DNA of 32,368 nt from Mesaphorura yosii (taxonomy: Eukaryota; Arthropoda; Collembola; Poduromorpha; Tullbergiidae). The notes under the pieces are model-generated. The model had not been told where the DNA came from. It saw only the letters and a program-made list of their open reading frames with translations, and searched no databases. The stretch's first letter is position 1; the number at the start of each line of letters is the position of its first letter. Of this stretch, positions 12,770 to 21,483 are shown piece after piece. The stretch is from the NCBI GenBank assembly GCA_009869945.1, contig WIXG01000616.1:1-32368 (forward strand), given 5' to 3'. The position numbers were made by a program, and so were the translations under genes.

Positions 12770-14365
12770 ATGTTGTCGTTTTTAAGGTATTTATTTCGAA
12801 CCACGCTCGTGTTGACCGTCTTGGTGGTAGTGATAGTGCTCTACTTTTCTGTGGCACGTCATCGACCCACGCTAAGATTCAATCTTGATATATACCCTCC
12901 GATAAGTGTTACGTCAATAGATGTCGATTCTAACAGTGATAGTGAAATTGACGCTGACACTACGAGCGAAACAGACGGTGAGTCACGAATTCGACACATT
13001 AGACCACTGATTAGGCGGTTTGTTAAAGGTTATGTAATGGCCAGTAACTTTGTCCTTTTCCTTTCAATATCTTCAGCCTTGCTCCGCCTTCTGACTCAAA
13101 GGTATTGGACACTGACATCATTATCATTGGATTCCAACAAGACTCTACACGCAGCCGATGACGAGGACAAGTTCTTCACGCCTTCAAGGCTCACCAATTT
13201 GTCGGCATTTAATTTGCTTCGATCACAGGCATTGTCACCATCGTCGTCGGTCTTCAGGAACGATGATCGAATTCTGGCGCAGATCGTGTTGGGAATGGAA
13301 GGACTTCCAGACTCGTACAATCCGAAATACAAAACGATTATACTGTTCGGCGGCACGGGACCAGCGGGAGACTTGAAGAATGCATGCCCAGGCTTCAAAT
13401 TAAATGCCTGCACCCTAATAGATGAAGTAAAACAAACCACGGCCAGCTGGACACGAATACGAACAGCTGACGCAGTGATCGTCACCCACCGAATAAAGCC
13501 AGTGAGCCTACGAACGACCCTTCAGATCCCTACCAGTACCAAATTAATGTACTTAATGCTGGAGTCTCCGTTTGTCGCTGCGGTACAAGTCCGTGGCGCG
13601 AATGATTGGTTGAATTCCTACTGGAGACATTCGGACGTCGTGGCACCGTACTCCAAATGGGTTTACTTCAATCCTGACGTCACTTTCAAGGAGCAAGAGA
13701 TTAATTACGCTGCGACGAAGACGAGGAGCGGCGGATTAGCAGCGATCTTCATGTCAAACTGCATGGCGCAGAACTCGAGACTCCAACTGGTCTACGAACT
13801 AAACAAGTTTGTGCCCGTTGATGTGTACGGAAAGTGTGGGAAGCTGAAATGCCCTCGGGACAAGGGTTCCTCGATCTGCTTCACGATGCTGCAGAGGCAG
13901 TACAAATTCTACCTCGCCTTTGAGAACGCCAACTGTCGTAATTACATGACAGAAAAATTATTTCACAACGCACTCGAAAATAATGTCGTTCCCATCGTGC
14001 TCGGCGCGCACCCCGTCGACTACCGCGCACTGGCTCCCCGCGGATCGTTCATCCACGTCGAAGATTTCGGCTCGGTGCAAGAATTGGCGTCGTACCTGAA
14101 GTACTTGGACGAAAACGACGAAGCGTACAATTCGTACTTTGAGTGGAAGGGGACCGGCGAATTTATAGACACGAAGCACTTCTGCCGTGTTTGTGCAATG
14201 CTGCATTATTCGGACTACATCGACTCACTTGGCAGCGAATTCACCCCAAAACGGCCAAAACCAGATCCAGAGTTTAGTGAAGAAGAAATCGTGTATTGGG
14301 ACCCTCGTCATCAGTGCACTGGAGCGGGTCGAGCTTTCTGGAACAAATCTCGTAATTTTAAATAA
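12770..14365 (+). CDS. Core alpha-1,3-fucosyltransferase (GT10)
   Basis: Golgi type II membrane enzyme that transfers fucose from GDP-fucose to N-glycans, making the arthropod/plant 'HRP' epitope if it is a FucTA orthologue. Seen: a short cytosolic tail and a TM anchor (residues 10-28, LVLTVLVVVIVLYF), a stem, and the GT10 catalytic domain with YKFYLAFENANCRNYMTEKL, FHNALENNVVPIVLGA and GSFIHVEDF, then the C-terminal CxxC in HFCRVC. The frame is open throughout (531 aa), but 12978-13076 looks like a 99-bp intron (GTGAGT donor, pyrimidine-rich CAG acceptor) whose removal keeps frame and gives 498 aa. The second hydrophobic stretch (VMASNFVLFLSIS) lies inside that segment and is then not protein. 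It ends 95 bp from the convergent GPCR 2. Confidence 0.92.
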   Translation: MLSFLRYLFRTTLVLTVLVVVIVLYFSVARHRPTLRFNLDIYPPISVTSIDVDSNSDSEIDADTTSETDGESRIRHIRPLIRRFVKGYVMASNFVLFLSISSALLRLLTQRYWTLTSLSLDSNKTLHAADDEDKFFTPSRLTNLSAFNLLRSQALSPSSSVFRNDDRILAQIVLGMEGLPDSYNPKYKTIILFGGTGPAGDLKNACPGFKLNACTLIDEVKQTTASWTRIRTADAVIVTHRIKPVSLRTTLQIPTSTKLMYLMLESPFVAAVQVRGANDWLNSYWRHSDVVAPYSKWVYFNPDVTFKEQEINYAATKTRSGGLAAIFMSNCMAQNSRLQLVYELNKFVPVDVYGKCGKLKCPRDKGSSICFTMLQRQYKFYLAFENANCRNYMTEKLFHNALENNVVPIVLGAHPVDYRALAPRGSFIHVEDFGSVQELASYLKYLDENDEAYNSYFEWKGTGEFIDTKHFCRVCAMLHYSDYIDSLGSEFTPKRPKPDPEFSEEEIVYWDPRHQCTGAGRAFWNKSRNFK

Positions 14366-14406
14366 TTAATTTTAATGACAATTTTAATGAATTTAGTCGT
14401 GTAGAA

Positions 14407-14412
14407 TTTATT
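14407..14412 (-). terminator. Poly(A) signal of GPCR 2
   Basis: AATAAA on the minus strand, 49 bp past the GPCR 2 stop and within the 95-bp gap to the fucosyltransferase stop. Confidence 0.45.
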
Positions 14413-14460
14413 GTGCATTTAAAAATAACGATGATAATACTTTTAAGTAAAATGCAAAAT

Positions 14461-15678
14461 CTATTCGCTAAGACTCTGGCTTCCTTCCTTCATACAAAAA
14501 AGCATGTGCCTGAAAGCGATTCTAAACTGCCTCGAGCTCGCAACATAAATGAATGGGTTCAGGCAACTGTTGAGGTATCCGAGCCAAATGGCGACCTTGA
14601 TCATCGTCTCGGTTGCTCGTGGCAGGCCTCCTGGATCAAGTTGGAGCATGGCGACGAGCAACGTCGTAAAGAAGGGAGCCCAACAGACGAAGAACGCACC
14701 GCCCACAAGGCCAAGATGCAGAGCGATTCGTTTCTGTGTTTGGAAACGGGCCACCATCAATGTCGACTGCAGCTGTGCGTGGGCGTGCGCCTGTTTGGCT
14801 CCATGCCCATTGTAGCCGCCGTAGTGAACCCGGAGTCGATTCCCATTTTGACTCACGCTGCCATAGTTGTCACCATCGCCGTAGCTGCCTTTGATTGCTC
14901 CTTCGCGCAGCGACTTTTCGTAGTCCCGCACGACCCGGTACACTCGCCAGTAGACTCCGATGACTATCGTCCCTGGCAGGAAGAAGGAGCCGACGAGAAT
15001 GGTGATGACGTGCCCCGTATGCAGGTTTGTGACGCACATGTCCGGTTGGCGCTGCCGTGTGGGCCAGATCCACAACGGTGGCGCACTCAGCAAGAAGGAG
15101 ACGACCCACGTCAGGAGCACGAGCCCCGTCGCCCTCCGCCTCGTGATGAGCACGGGGTATCGTAGTGGTTGCGTGACCCCGACATACCTGTCCACCGAAA
15201 TGACACAGAGTGACAGAATTGAGGCGGTGCAGTACCACGTGCTGGCGGTGTACCAAATCTGGCAGTATACGACGCCAAAGGGCCAATGCGGGTCCTGAAC
15301 CTGCTTGACGGCTGTGAAGGGCACGACCGTCGTGGCCAGGAGGAAATCGGCCAGTGCGAGGTTCGTGATGAAGTAATTGGTGGTCGTGGCACGGATTTTC
15401 GGGTGCAGGAGAACGGCGAGGAGGACGAGCAGGTTTCCGACCGCTGCGGTAAGGATTATGAGGGCGAAAGTGACGGAGATGAGGATGGAGGAGCTGGTCC
15501 AAAAGATTTGGTCTTCGGTCTCGGCTTCAGCGGCGGTGGAGGTCGAGGCCGTCAGATAGAGGCTCTCCACTTCCAAAGGAGCCATTTTCACATGAAAGAA
15601 AAACTTTGTTATGGATATCATTTTACGTCTGATTTGTAGTTTGCGAAAAGGCAGGAAAGTCTCATAGTGGGAAAACAC
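14461..15678 (-). CDS. Aminergic-like class A GPCR 2 (no Asp3.32)
   Basis: Single-exon receptor of up to 405 aa. The likelier start is Met32 at 15585 (MAPLEVE), since the upstream residues lack conservation with GPCR 1. Seven helices with GN in TM1, LALADFLLA in TM2, CVISVDRYVGVTQPLRYP, TM5 SFFLPG with Ser231 at 5.46, CWAPFF in TM6 and WLGYLNSCLNPFIYV in TM7. At 3.32 it has Ser146 (YTASTWYCTASIL) instead of Asp. Loop 3 shares KSLREGA and RVHYGGYN (283-290) with GPCR 1, so the two are recent paralogues. The loop is His/Asn/Gly-rich (KQAHAHAQ). It is divergent from GPCR 3. Ligand unknown. Confidence 0.93.
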   Translation of the reverse strand: MFSHYETFLPFRKLQIRRKMISITKFFFHVKMAPLEVESLYLTASTSTAAEAETEDQIFWTSSSILISVTFALIILTAAVGNLLVLLAVLLHPKIRATTTNYFITNLALADFLLATTVVPFTAVKQVQDPHWPFGVVYCQIWYTASTWYCTASILSLCVISVDRYVGVTQPLRYPVLITRRRATGLVLLTWVVSFLLSAPPLWIWPTRQRQPDMCVTNLHTGHVITILVGSFFLPGTIVIGVYWRVYRVVRDYEKSLREGAIKGSYGDGDNYGSVSQNGNRLRVHYGGYNGHGAKQAHAHAQLQSTLMVARFQTQKRIALHLGLVGGAFFVCWAPFFTTLLVAMLQLDPGGLPRATETMIKVAIWLGYLNSCLNPFIYVASSRQFRIAFRHMLFCMKEGSQSLSE

Positions 15679-16030
15679 AAGGGAGACCGTATTAAGTTAA
15701 GCAATGGCAATTGGCAATTAGGAGACGACGTACAAGTGTTGTGCATTAATTTAAAGTGATTCCAGTGATTCTTGTCTTTCGTGTGTTACTTTCCAAGAGT
15801 AGCCTAGCAGGTATCAGCGACGTCAGGCAGAATGCTTGCTGATAAGACTTGAATCAGCGAGAATTGCCGTAAATGCACATTTGATGTCACTATTTGGCAA
15901 TTTCCGTCCTGTGACCGTGGTGGTGCAGGTACCAGTGACTCAATATTTTTCGCGCCGGCTTCGGCTTAGTGAAATTAAGTTAGCTAAAGTGAATTTTGTA
16001 TGTCTGAGGTCTCGGGAACAGCTTTTAACG
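15586..16030. promoter_or_regulatory. Head-to-head promoter region of GPCR 2 and GPCR 3
   Basis: 445 bp between the preferred starts of two divergent receptor genes. Both frames are open some way into it (GPCR 2 to 15678, GPCR 3 from 15836) but carry no conserved sequence, so it is read as leaders plus a shared regulatory region. Confidence 0.4.
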
Positions 16031-17170
16031 ATGTCATCCATTCCAAATCCAGTCTCTCAAGCACCTGAATTGCCTGACCATAAGCTATCGCTCTTCCACC
16101 CAACCGTCACCACAGTTCTGAAGACAATCGCCTTTGCCATTCTGATTTTGGCCACGATCCTCGGAAACTTTTTCGTCCTGCTCGCCGTCTGCCTTCATCG
16201 ACGAATTTTGCGGACGACGACGAATTATTTTATCACTTGCCTAGCTGTGGTGGACTTCCTCGTCGGTCTCCTGGTGATGCCGTTTGCAGCTGTAACCAAC
16301 GTCCTCGACAACGCTTGGGTCTTTGGCGACGTGTATTGCCATGTGTGGGTAAACCTTGACCTCTGGCTCCAGTCTGCATCGATCCTCTCCATGTGCAGCA
16401 TTTCGCTGGACAGGTACATTGGAGTAACGAGGCCATTGCGGTATCCTATCCTGATGACTCGACGCCGTGCTGGTGGACTAATCGTCATCGTTGGGATTGC
16501 AGCGTTCATCAGCAATGTACTGCCTGCCCGTAACTTTGGTAAGGTACGGAACGATGGTGAGACCTGTGTTTACTATTACGACACGGAGGACGTCATGTTT
16601 GTGGTGCTGGGCGGCTTCTACATTCCGATGACCGTCGTGCTCATTTTCTATTGGAGAATCTTTCTAGTTGTGAGAGCACACGAAGAGTCGAAGAAAGCAG
16701 GCCAAATTCAAGGCGCCTGCAACACTGACACGAGTGATGGTAACGGCAACGGCATCGGAGCTATCGAAATGATGCGAGTTCATCGCGGAGGCTACAATGA
16801 CGGGCAACGACGGCAGCAACAGCAAGCATCTCGTGAGTCAGCATTGCCCAGCGCCAGTTCGCCAATCACGCTCCTCGTCTCCAAGTTCCAAAACCAGAAG
16901 AAGGTTACCAAACAGCTCAGCTTCTGTGTTGGGGCCTTCATCGTGTGCTGGCTACCCTACTTCACGACGGAGATGCTGATCGGGCTCGGAGTCGTGACCC
17001 GCTCAGCTTTGCGCGCGATTCACGTCTTCATTTGGTTAGGATACCTCAACAGCTGCCTGAATCCCTTCATTTATGTGGCCAGCTCCAAGCAGTACAGGGA
17101 AGCGCTCAGGAAGATTTTTGGAACAAGAACTCGGATTCAGGAGCCTTCATTTCAAAGTCAAAGTTCTTAA
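16031..17170 (+). CDS. Aminergic-like class A GPCR 3 (Asp3.32 kept, Trp4.50 lost)
   Basis: Single-exon receptor of 379 aa from MSSIPNPVSQ. The frame is open back to 15836, but those 65 residues look like leader. Seen: TM1 ILGNFFVLLAV, TM2 LAVVDFLVG, Cys103 and Cys179, the aminergic Asp110 at 3.32 (VNLDLWLQSASILSM), SLDRYIGVTRPLRYP, TM6 CWLPYF and TM7 WLGYLNSCLNPFIYV. Position 4.50, almost always Trp in class A, is Gly155 (IVIVGIAAF). Position 5.46 is Gly195, so the TM5 serine that contacts catechol or phenol groups is absent. Loop 3 carries RVHRGGYN (249-256) and a Gln run. It is more distant from GPCR 1 and 2 than they are from each other. It may still bind an amine, but probably not a catecholamine. 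Confidence 0.93.
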   Translation: MSSIPNPVSQAPELPDHKLSLFHPTVTTVLKTIAFAILILATILGNFFVLLAVCLHRRILRTTTNYFITCLAVVDFLVGLLVMPFAAVTNVLDNAWVFGDVYCHVWVNLDLWLQSASILSMCSISLDRYIGVTRPLRYPILMTRRRAGGLIVIVGIAAFISNVLPARNFGKVRNDGETCVYYYDTEDVMFVVLGGFYIPMTVVLIFYWRIFLVVRAHEESKKAGQIQGACNTDTSDGNGNGIGAIEMMRVHRGGYNDGQRRQQQQASRESALPSASSPITLLVSKFQNQKKVTKQLSFCVGAFIVCWLPYFTTEMLIGLGVVTRSALRAIHVFIWLGYLNSCLNPFIYVASSKQYREALRKIFGTRTRIQEPSFQSQSS

Positions 17171-17250
17171 TAACCTGTTTTGTAATACTTTATATGGGCG
17201 CAGCAGGTGTATGTTTGTTGATATAATGTAATTTTCTCACCAACATTAAT

Positions 17251-17256
17251 TTTATT
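17251..17256 (-). terminator. Poly(A) signal of CRAL-TRIO gene B
   Basis: AATAAA on the minus strand, about 20 bp past the stop codon. The gap to the convergent GPCR 3 stop is only 104 bp. Confidence 0.45.
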
Positions 17257-17274
17257 GCTCATCTACTCAAATAA

Positions 17275-18542
17275 TTAAAATGTATTTGACACTTTATGAC
17301 TCCGACTAAGTTTCCGTTTCCGTTCTCCGCCGTACTCCACCGGCAGCTGATCCCCAGGGATGTCATTCAGAAGTACCTTCTGCCACTGCTCCTTCTCAAA
17401 TCCGTACACGCTGATTGCCTTTCGCGTTGTCTCGGACATCATCCCTTTCGCCGTGTCGAGACTCTTTTGAAAGAACCCAGGTGCTGTCAACGAGTGGCGA
17501 CATTCACTTGGATTTCTATTAAATTTACGGCTGACCGTCACAGTCTTTGTCTTTTGCTAATCTCTAACTCACCGTTGATAAAATACTCTTTGTGCAACAT
17601 CGCCGGGTAATTGGCTTCGTACATCTTCAGTGAGTCGAGATACAACAAAGCACCTGGCACAGAAACATTAAATTAGTGCGTACACAGCAGATTCAGCGAC
17701 TGACGAGTTGAAGCCGCTTACAATGAATGCAAAGGTGTTGCTGAGCACTGAATCTAGCCATGTCTATCACGTTATTGAACTGAGTAATGTTGTGAGCCCC
17801 GACCTTTTCGTTCTGGGCTCGTATCTTTCCGGCGATTACTTCCAGGAGCCAAATCAAACAGCGACCCATCTCATTCACCTTTCCTGCCAGAATCTTCCGC
17901 CGGATGTCCAACTCGCCAGCACGTACAATGATCACTGCAAGCGGATACATTCACATTTTGGAGATTGGGCACTCACTGCTATTTGCTATTAACAAACCTG
18001 GTTCGCCCGACTTGGTCACGACGTCCGTCAGCATTTGGTACATATTGCTGCACTTCTCCCGCAGATCTTCCACGATGGTATCCACGTTGTTTTCTTTCCT
18101 CCATTTCATCGACTACGAAAAAAAGGAAGAAGAAATTGCTCTAAACATCACATCGATAACATCAGCTCGTATGTACGAATGAATGAAACTCACCTTCCTC
18201 AGCACGGGCGTAGCTTCGTCGACCTTCCAGTTCTTGGCTGCTGAGCGTCATAGTCAAGTATTACTACAAACCTTACAGGAATTCTAAGGAGAACTTGAGT
18301 TTGTATTTACCTTTCAACCATGGGACAAGATACTCGTCCTTCTTCATGTAGTCTTGAGTGACATCATTTCCGACTTCCGTCCTGAACTGAATAAAGAGAG
18401 CATTGATCCGTTACTTTTGGTGTCAACAGGTTTGAAATGCTTGAAACCTGGACCTTACCTTATTTATCGCCTCCGACTCTTTTTCTGTGTAGGCGCTGCA
18501 TCGATAGATAAGAACACAAAACAACGCGACCAGTTTCAGCAT
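17275..18542 (-). CDS. Secreted SEC14-like / CRAL-TRIO lipid-binding protein B
   Basis: Paralogue of the CRAL-TRIO gene at 8968-10085. Exons in transcript order: 18459-18542, 18311-18386, 18194-18240, 17998-18112, 17722-17934, 17573-17653, 17275-17483, encoding 274 aa. Signal peptide MLKLVALFCVLIYRCSA, then N-terminal helices (DEYLVPWLK, WKVDEATPVLRKSMKWRKEN), then the lipid-binding domain (IRAQNEKVGAHN, FNNVIDMARFSAQQHLC, ANYPAMLHKEYFINAPGFF), ending SVYGFEKEQWQKVLL and DQLPVEYGG. The C-terminus is basic (GERKRKLSRSHK). Its fourth to sixth exons (115+213+81 bp) together equal the single 409-bp exon of gene A. Confidence 0.9.
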
Positions 18543-19525
18543 CGTGTGAGGTGACTAGGAAGTCCAATTAAGCAACTGAACACAATCGCACTAGTTAAAG
18601 CACCCAAGCACCACTTCCAGTTAAATGGCATTCAATTTCAATTCGGCAGCATGAAAAGAGTGACGGAAACAGGCGCACACGCTCTTTCTTTGATATATTC
18701 TGCCGACACAAGGGCAAGTGTTTTGCTTCCGATGTTGTTTTGTTCGAGCGAGCAGAAAATTCTAATTCGCAGAGTTCAAAGCTCCACTCTGAGCAACTCA
18801 GGCATTGAATGCTAAAGTTTTCAGTTGTAGTTTCTGAACTGAAGTAATTAAAGCCTAAAAGTCACAATTAAACTCATGAACAAATGCACAATCTCGCATG
18901 CAATGGCAATGAAGCCTCAATGGCTAAATGCATGCATCTTTATTTCCTTCCCATCCCGGGTCCAAAATCGAGACTTGCCCATTCGTGGACCTGCTCTGTT
19001 GTTGCCATCAGTGAGTTGACAAGAGCAGACTGACTCTACACTTTAGATACACAATTCATTCATTAATTTCGTAACATTATTTGATCAATGGTTTAAATTT
19101 ATACTGTATGCTAAAAAAAGAAGATAATACAGCTCTTAACTGAGACGGGGAACCAGGCAATTTTTGTTCCAAAGTAGTCCCTCCGTTGGGGTTGGTTCCC
19201 CATCCCCTGGCGGTGAGCACTAATCCTTTCTGTTCTAATTTTTCAGATCAGAATGTGGACCAAAGAATCGCGTGGGCAGCAGTTACGGGGAGCGGATATC
19301 GTTGTACGCTACACTAAGGCTGATGTCATTTACATGAATCTACTTTCCGATGGACCTGAATTAATGAAGTGATTTCTGAGCATTGCATAGAAATAATCAA
19401 CGGCAGTAAATTGCAATAAATTAAAACGTCTTTTATTACTTGCTTCAATTCGATTGAATACCCTGAAATGTAGGCAAATTAACACGTGGACTGTATAAAG
19501 GTTAATTGTATTCATGCAAGTGTTG
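18543..19525. other. Gene-free spacer between CRAL-TRIO B and the amidase
   Basis: About 1 kb, AT-rich, with no ORF carrying a recognisable domain. It holds the promoter of CRAL-TRIO B at its left end (a TATATC-type stretch near 18691) and the amidase 3' end at its right. A 9-bp inverted repeat (GGGGAACCA at 19147-19155, TGGTTCCCC at 19193-19201) is the only structure noticed. Confidence 0.4.
19432..19437 (-). terminator. Poly(A) signal of the amidase gene
   Basis: AATAAA on the minus strand, about 90 bp past the stop codon: a eukaryotic processing signal on a gene of bacterial type. Confidence 0.5.
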
Positions 19526-20390
19526 TTAATTGCACCATGGCTGATTTGACCCAGCAGCCACGCGAATGTAGTACGCCGACACGTAGCCGTTGGGGTTGGA
19601 TACCCGGAACCAGTTGCTGTTGCCACTCACTGGAGTGCCCGTAGTTTTGGCCAGCAGCTCGACGTACGATCCGTCAGTGAGCGCTCCGACAATTGCGCTT
19701 GATGCGTCGGGATTCGCTCGGATGTTGAGACCTCCACTTGCGGCGACCGTCCCGAAGCATTTGTCAGGGTTTGACCCGCCGATACCGGCGATGAAACTGG
19801 CCCAGCTCCCAAGGAGCAAATGTGGGCAATTCTTGCCAGACCAGTGCTGGTGAGTGACCACTCTGCCGATGGGAACACTCAAGTCCTGCATGAGCTTAGC
19901 GATCAGTTCTTGCGCATTGCGAACGGCTGCATTGAAATCGCCGTCGGAATTCTCGCAAATCTCAATTCCGATCGACTGCGAGTTGCCAGCCGACGTGCCT
20001 GCGTGCCAGCCCACTTCGTTCAATGGCAGGTGCTGATAACTGGACAAAAATAGAATCAGACATTAGGCTATAGCAAGTTGTCTGCAAATTGCAGTGCAGC
20101 CGAATACCAGAATAAATTCCACATTGACCTTACATTTCATGATCGTCGACCGTGTAATGCCAGCTGACGGCTGTGCTCGGATTCTTGACATAATTCGCAT
20201 GCGCTTTTGCATTTGCGCCTGCGTTCGAGTTGGCTGTGTTGTGCACGGTGATGTGCCGCGTTCCAGAGAGCCAAGTACCTGGACGATTTGCGTTCGAGGT
20301 CGGAATCAGGTCGACGTAGATGGGAACGAGGGCGAGTGTCGCCTGCGCAAAGAGCCAAACTACAAATATCGGCAAAACTACACGAGTCAT
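19526..20390 (-). CDS. Secreted N-acetylmuramoyl-L-alanine amidase (Amidase_2) with SH3b domain
   Basis: Zinc enzyme that cuts the bond between MurNAc and L-Ala in peptidoglycan, so it would attack bacterial walls outside the cell or in the gut. Exons 20134-20390 and 19526-20039 flank a 94-bp intron (GTAAGG...TTGTCCAG) and encode 256 aa. Signal peptide MTRVVLPIFVVWLFAQATLA. Amidase_2 domain: ITVHNTAN (zinc His50), SWHYTVDD (Tyr), YQHLPLNE, GWHAG, SIGIEICENSDGDF, and THQHWSGKNC, whose His, Lys and Cys match the zinc ligands and catalytic Lys of T7-lysozyme-type amidases. C-terminal bacterial SH3 domain: GGLNIRANPDASSAIVGAL...WFRVS..GYVSAYYIRV. It resembles Bacillus/Clostridium CwlA- and phage-type amidases rather than animal PGRPs. 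The intron, signal peptide and poly(A) signal argue it is a resident nuclear gene. Confidence 0.95.
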
Positions 20391-20980
20391 TTTGACAATG
20401 ATTTTTTTCTGATTTGTGAAACTGATAAAAAAACTGGGATGGACGAAAGTCTGGAACTGAAATGTGGTCGGACGCGGTTGTACAGCGGTATTTAATATCA
20501 GTTCGATCGGAGATTGCACAGGTACGGTGCGAGTTCATGGATTCACGTCAAGATTTATATCATATATCCTATATAGATTAATATTTATTTTATAGATGTG
20601 TATTTGTATTCTTTCTCTCAATCTCTGTTTAAGTGTTCGGAAAATTACAGATACACAGCGCAAATCAGGTAAATCTCAGTGTGGTTGACTTGAAATGCAA
20701 AATCAAAATGCGAAGTAGTATGGGAGATACCCTCATGACCGTGACACCACAGGCACCGAGAAGCTTAATGCACCACTTGACTTGCGCGAGCCTAAGAAAT
20801 TCGCCGAGTCGTGTGCAAATCCTATATTTTTAGATCTGCATTAATCCTCACTTTACTGACAATAATAGGATTAAGTTGTTGAAACTGAGTAGCAGTCAAC
20901 TGTTGCGATTCCACGAATCCATTGAGCAATCAATCAAAATTCAACTCACGCACGCACGCGCATGATAAAAATTATGAGGT

Positions 20981-21196
20981 ATGGTGAGTGTTTTTGTTGC
21001 AAACAAGTCACTCTCACTATCATATCGAAAGGTCGGAGAACGTTCAAATGATGAAAAACCAATTCCTCAGGAATTCGTTGAAGGAGACCCAACCAAAAGA
21101 AATTACAGGATGACTGCAAAGAAGTATGCTGTCTGCTGTAAGAAACAAAAGTTCAAAGTTTCTTCGAAGTGCTCGAAGTACGTCTGCACAATCTGA
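20981..21196 (+). pseudogene. Cys-rich fragment, possibly a decayed piggyBac-type transposase C-terminus
   Basis: 71-codon ORF ending YAVCCKKQKFKVSSKCSKYVC. The CxxxxC at the end and the basic linker recall the Cys cluster at the C-terminus of piggyBac transposases, with some cysteines lost. No catalytic domain is nearby. Weak call; it may be chance. Confidence 0.25.
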
Positions 21197-21483
21197 AGAG
21201 ATTTGAGGTGATGACTTCCCCAAGAAATGAAAGGCCAAGGAGCATTTTGAGAAGCCGCTGAGTAAAGTGAATTGAAGTTCCTAAAAGCAAGCAGCTATTT
21301 AAGTTGTGTATGATTTGGAGTGTGTGAGATATTCGATGAAGATTGCTGCGTGTCAATTTGTCTTTAATGGTTACAACTCAATTAGCAGTCACATTACATT
21401 ATATTATTCAGATGCCACTAGCTTTGGAACAGACCAAGAGGAATTTCAATCACTGCCTCTGCGTTGAATGAACGACGACTTGT

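Noticed and set aside
12978..13076. Second transmembrane helix in the fucosyltransferase stem
   Set aside because: The hydrophobic stretch lies wholly within a segment with strong intron signals, and GT10 enzymes have one anchor.
14413..15639. Long plus-strand ORFs opposite GPCR 2
   Set aside because: They are antisense frames of the receptor gene, charged and low in complexity, with no domain.
15836..16030. 65-residue N-terminal extension of GPCR 3
   Set aside because: It is basic, has no signal or helix and no counterpart in GPCR 1 or 2, whereas MSSIPNP at 16031 gives a normal short extracellular N-terminus.
19147..19201. Hairpin from the 9-bp inverted repeat GGGGAACCA/TGGTTCCCC
   Set aside because: Nine pairs with a 37-base loop in 1 kb of spacer can arise by chance; no second copy, terminator context or RNA gene was seen.
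19526..20390. Bacterial contamination as the source of the amidase
   Set aside because: The gene has a phase-correct spliceosomal intron that restores the conserved DD-HEI-YQHLPLNE text, a signal peptide, and an AATAAA downstream, and it is flanked by arthropod genes.
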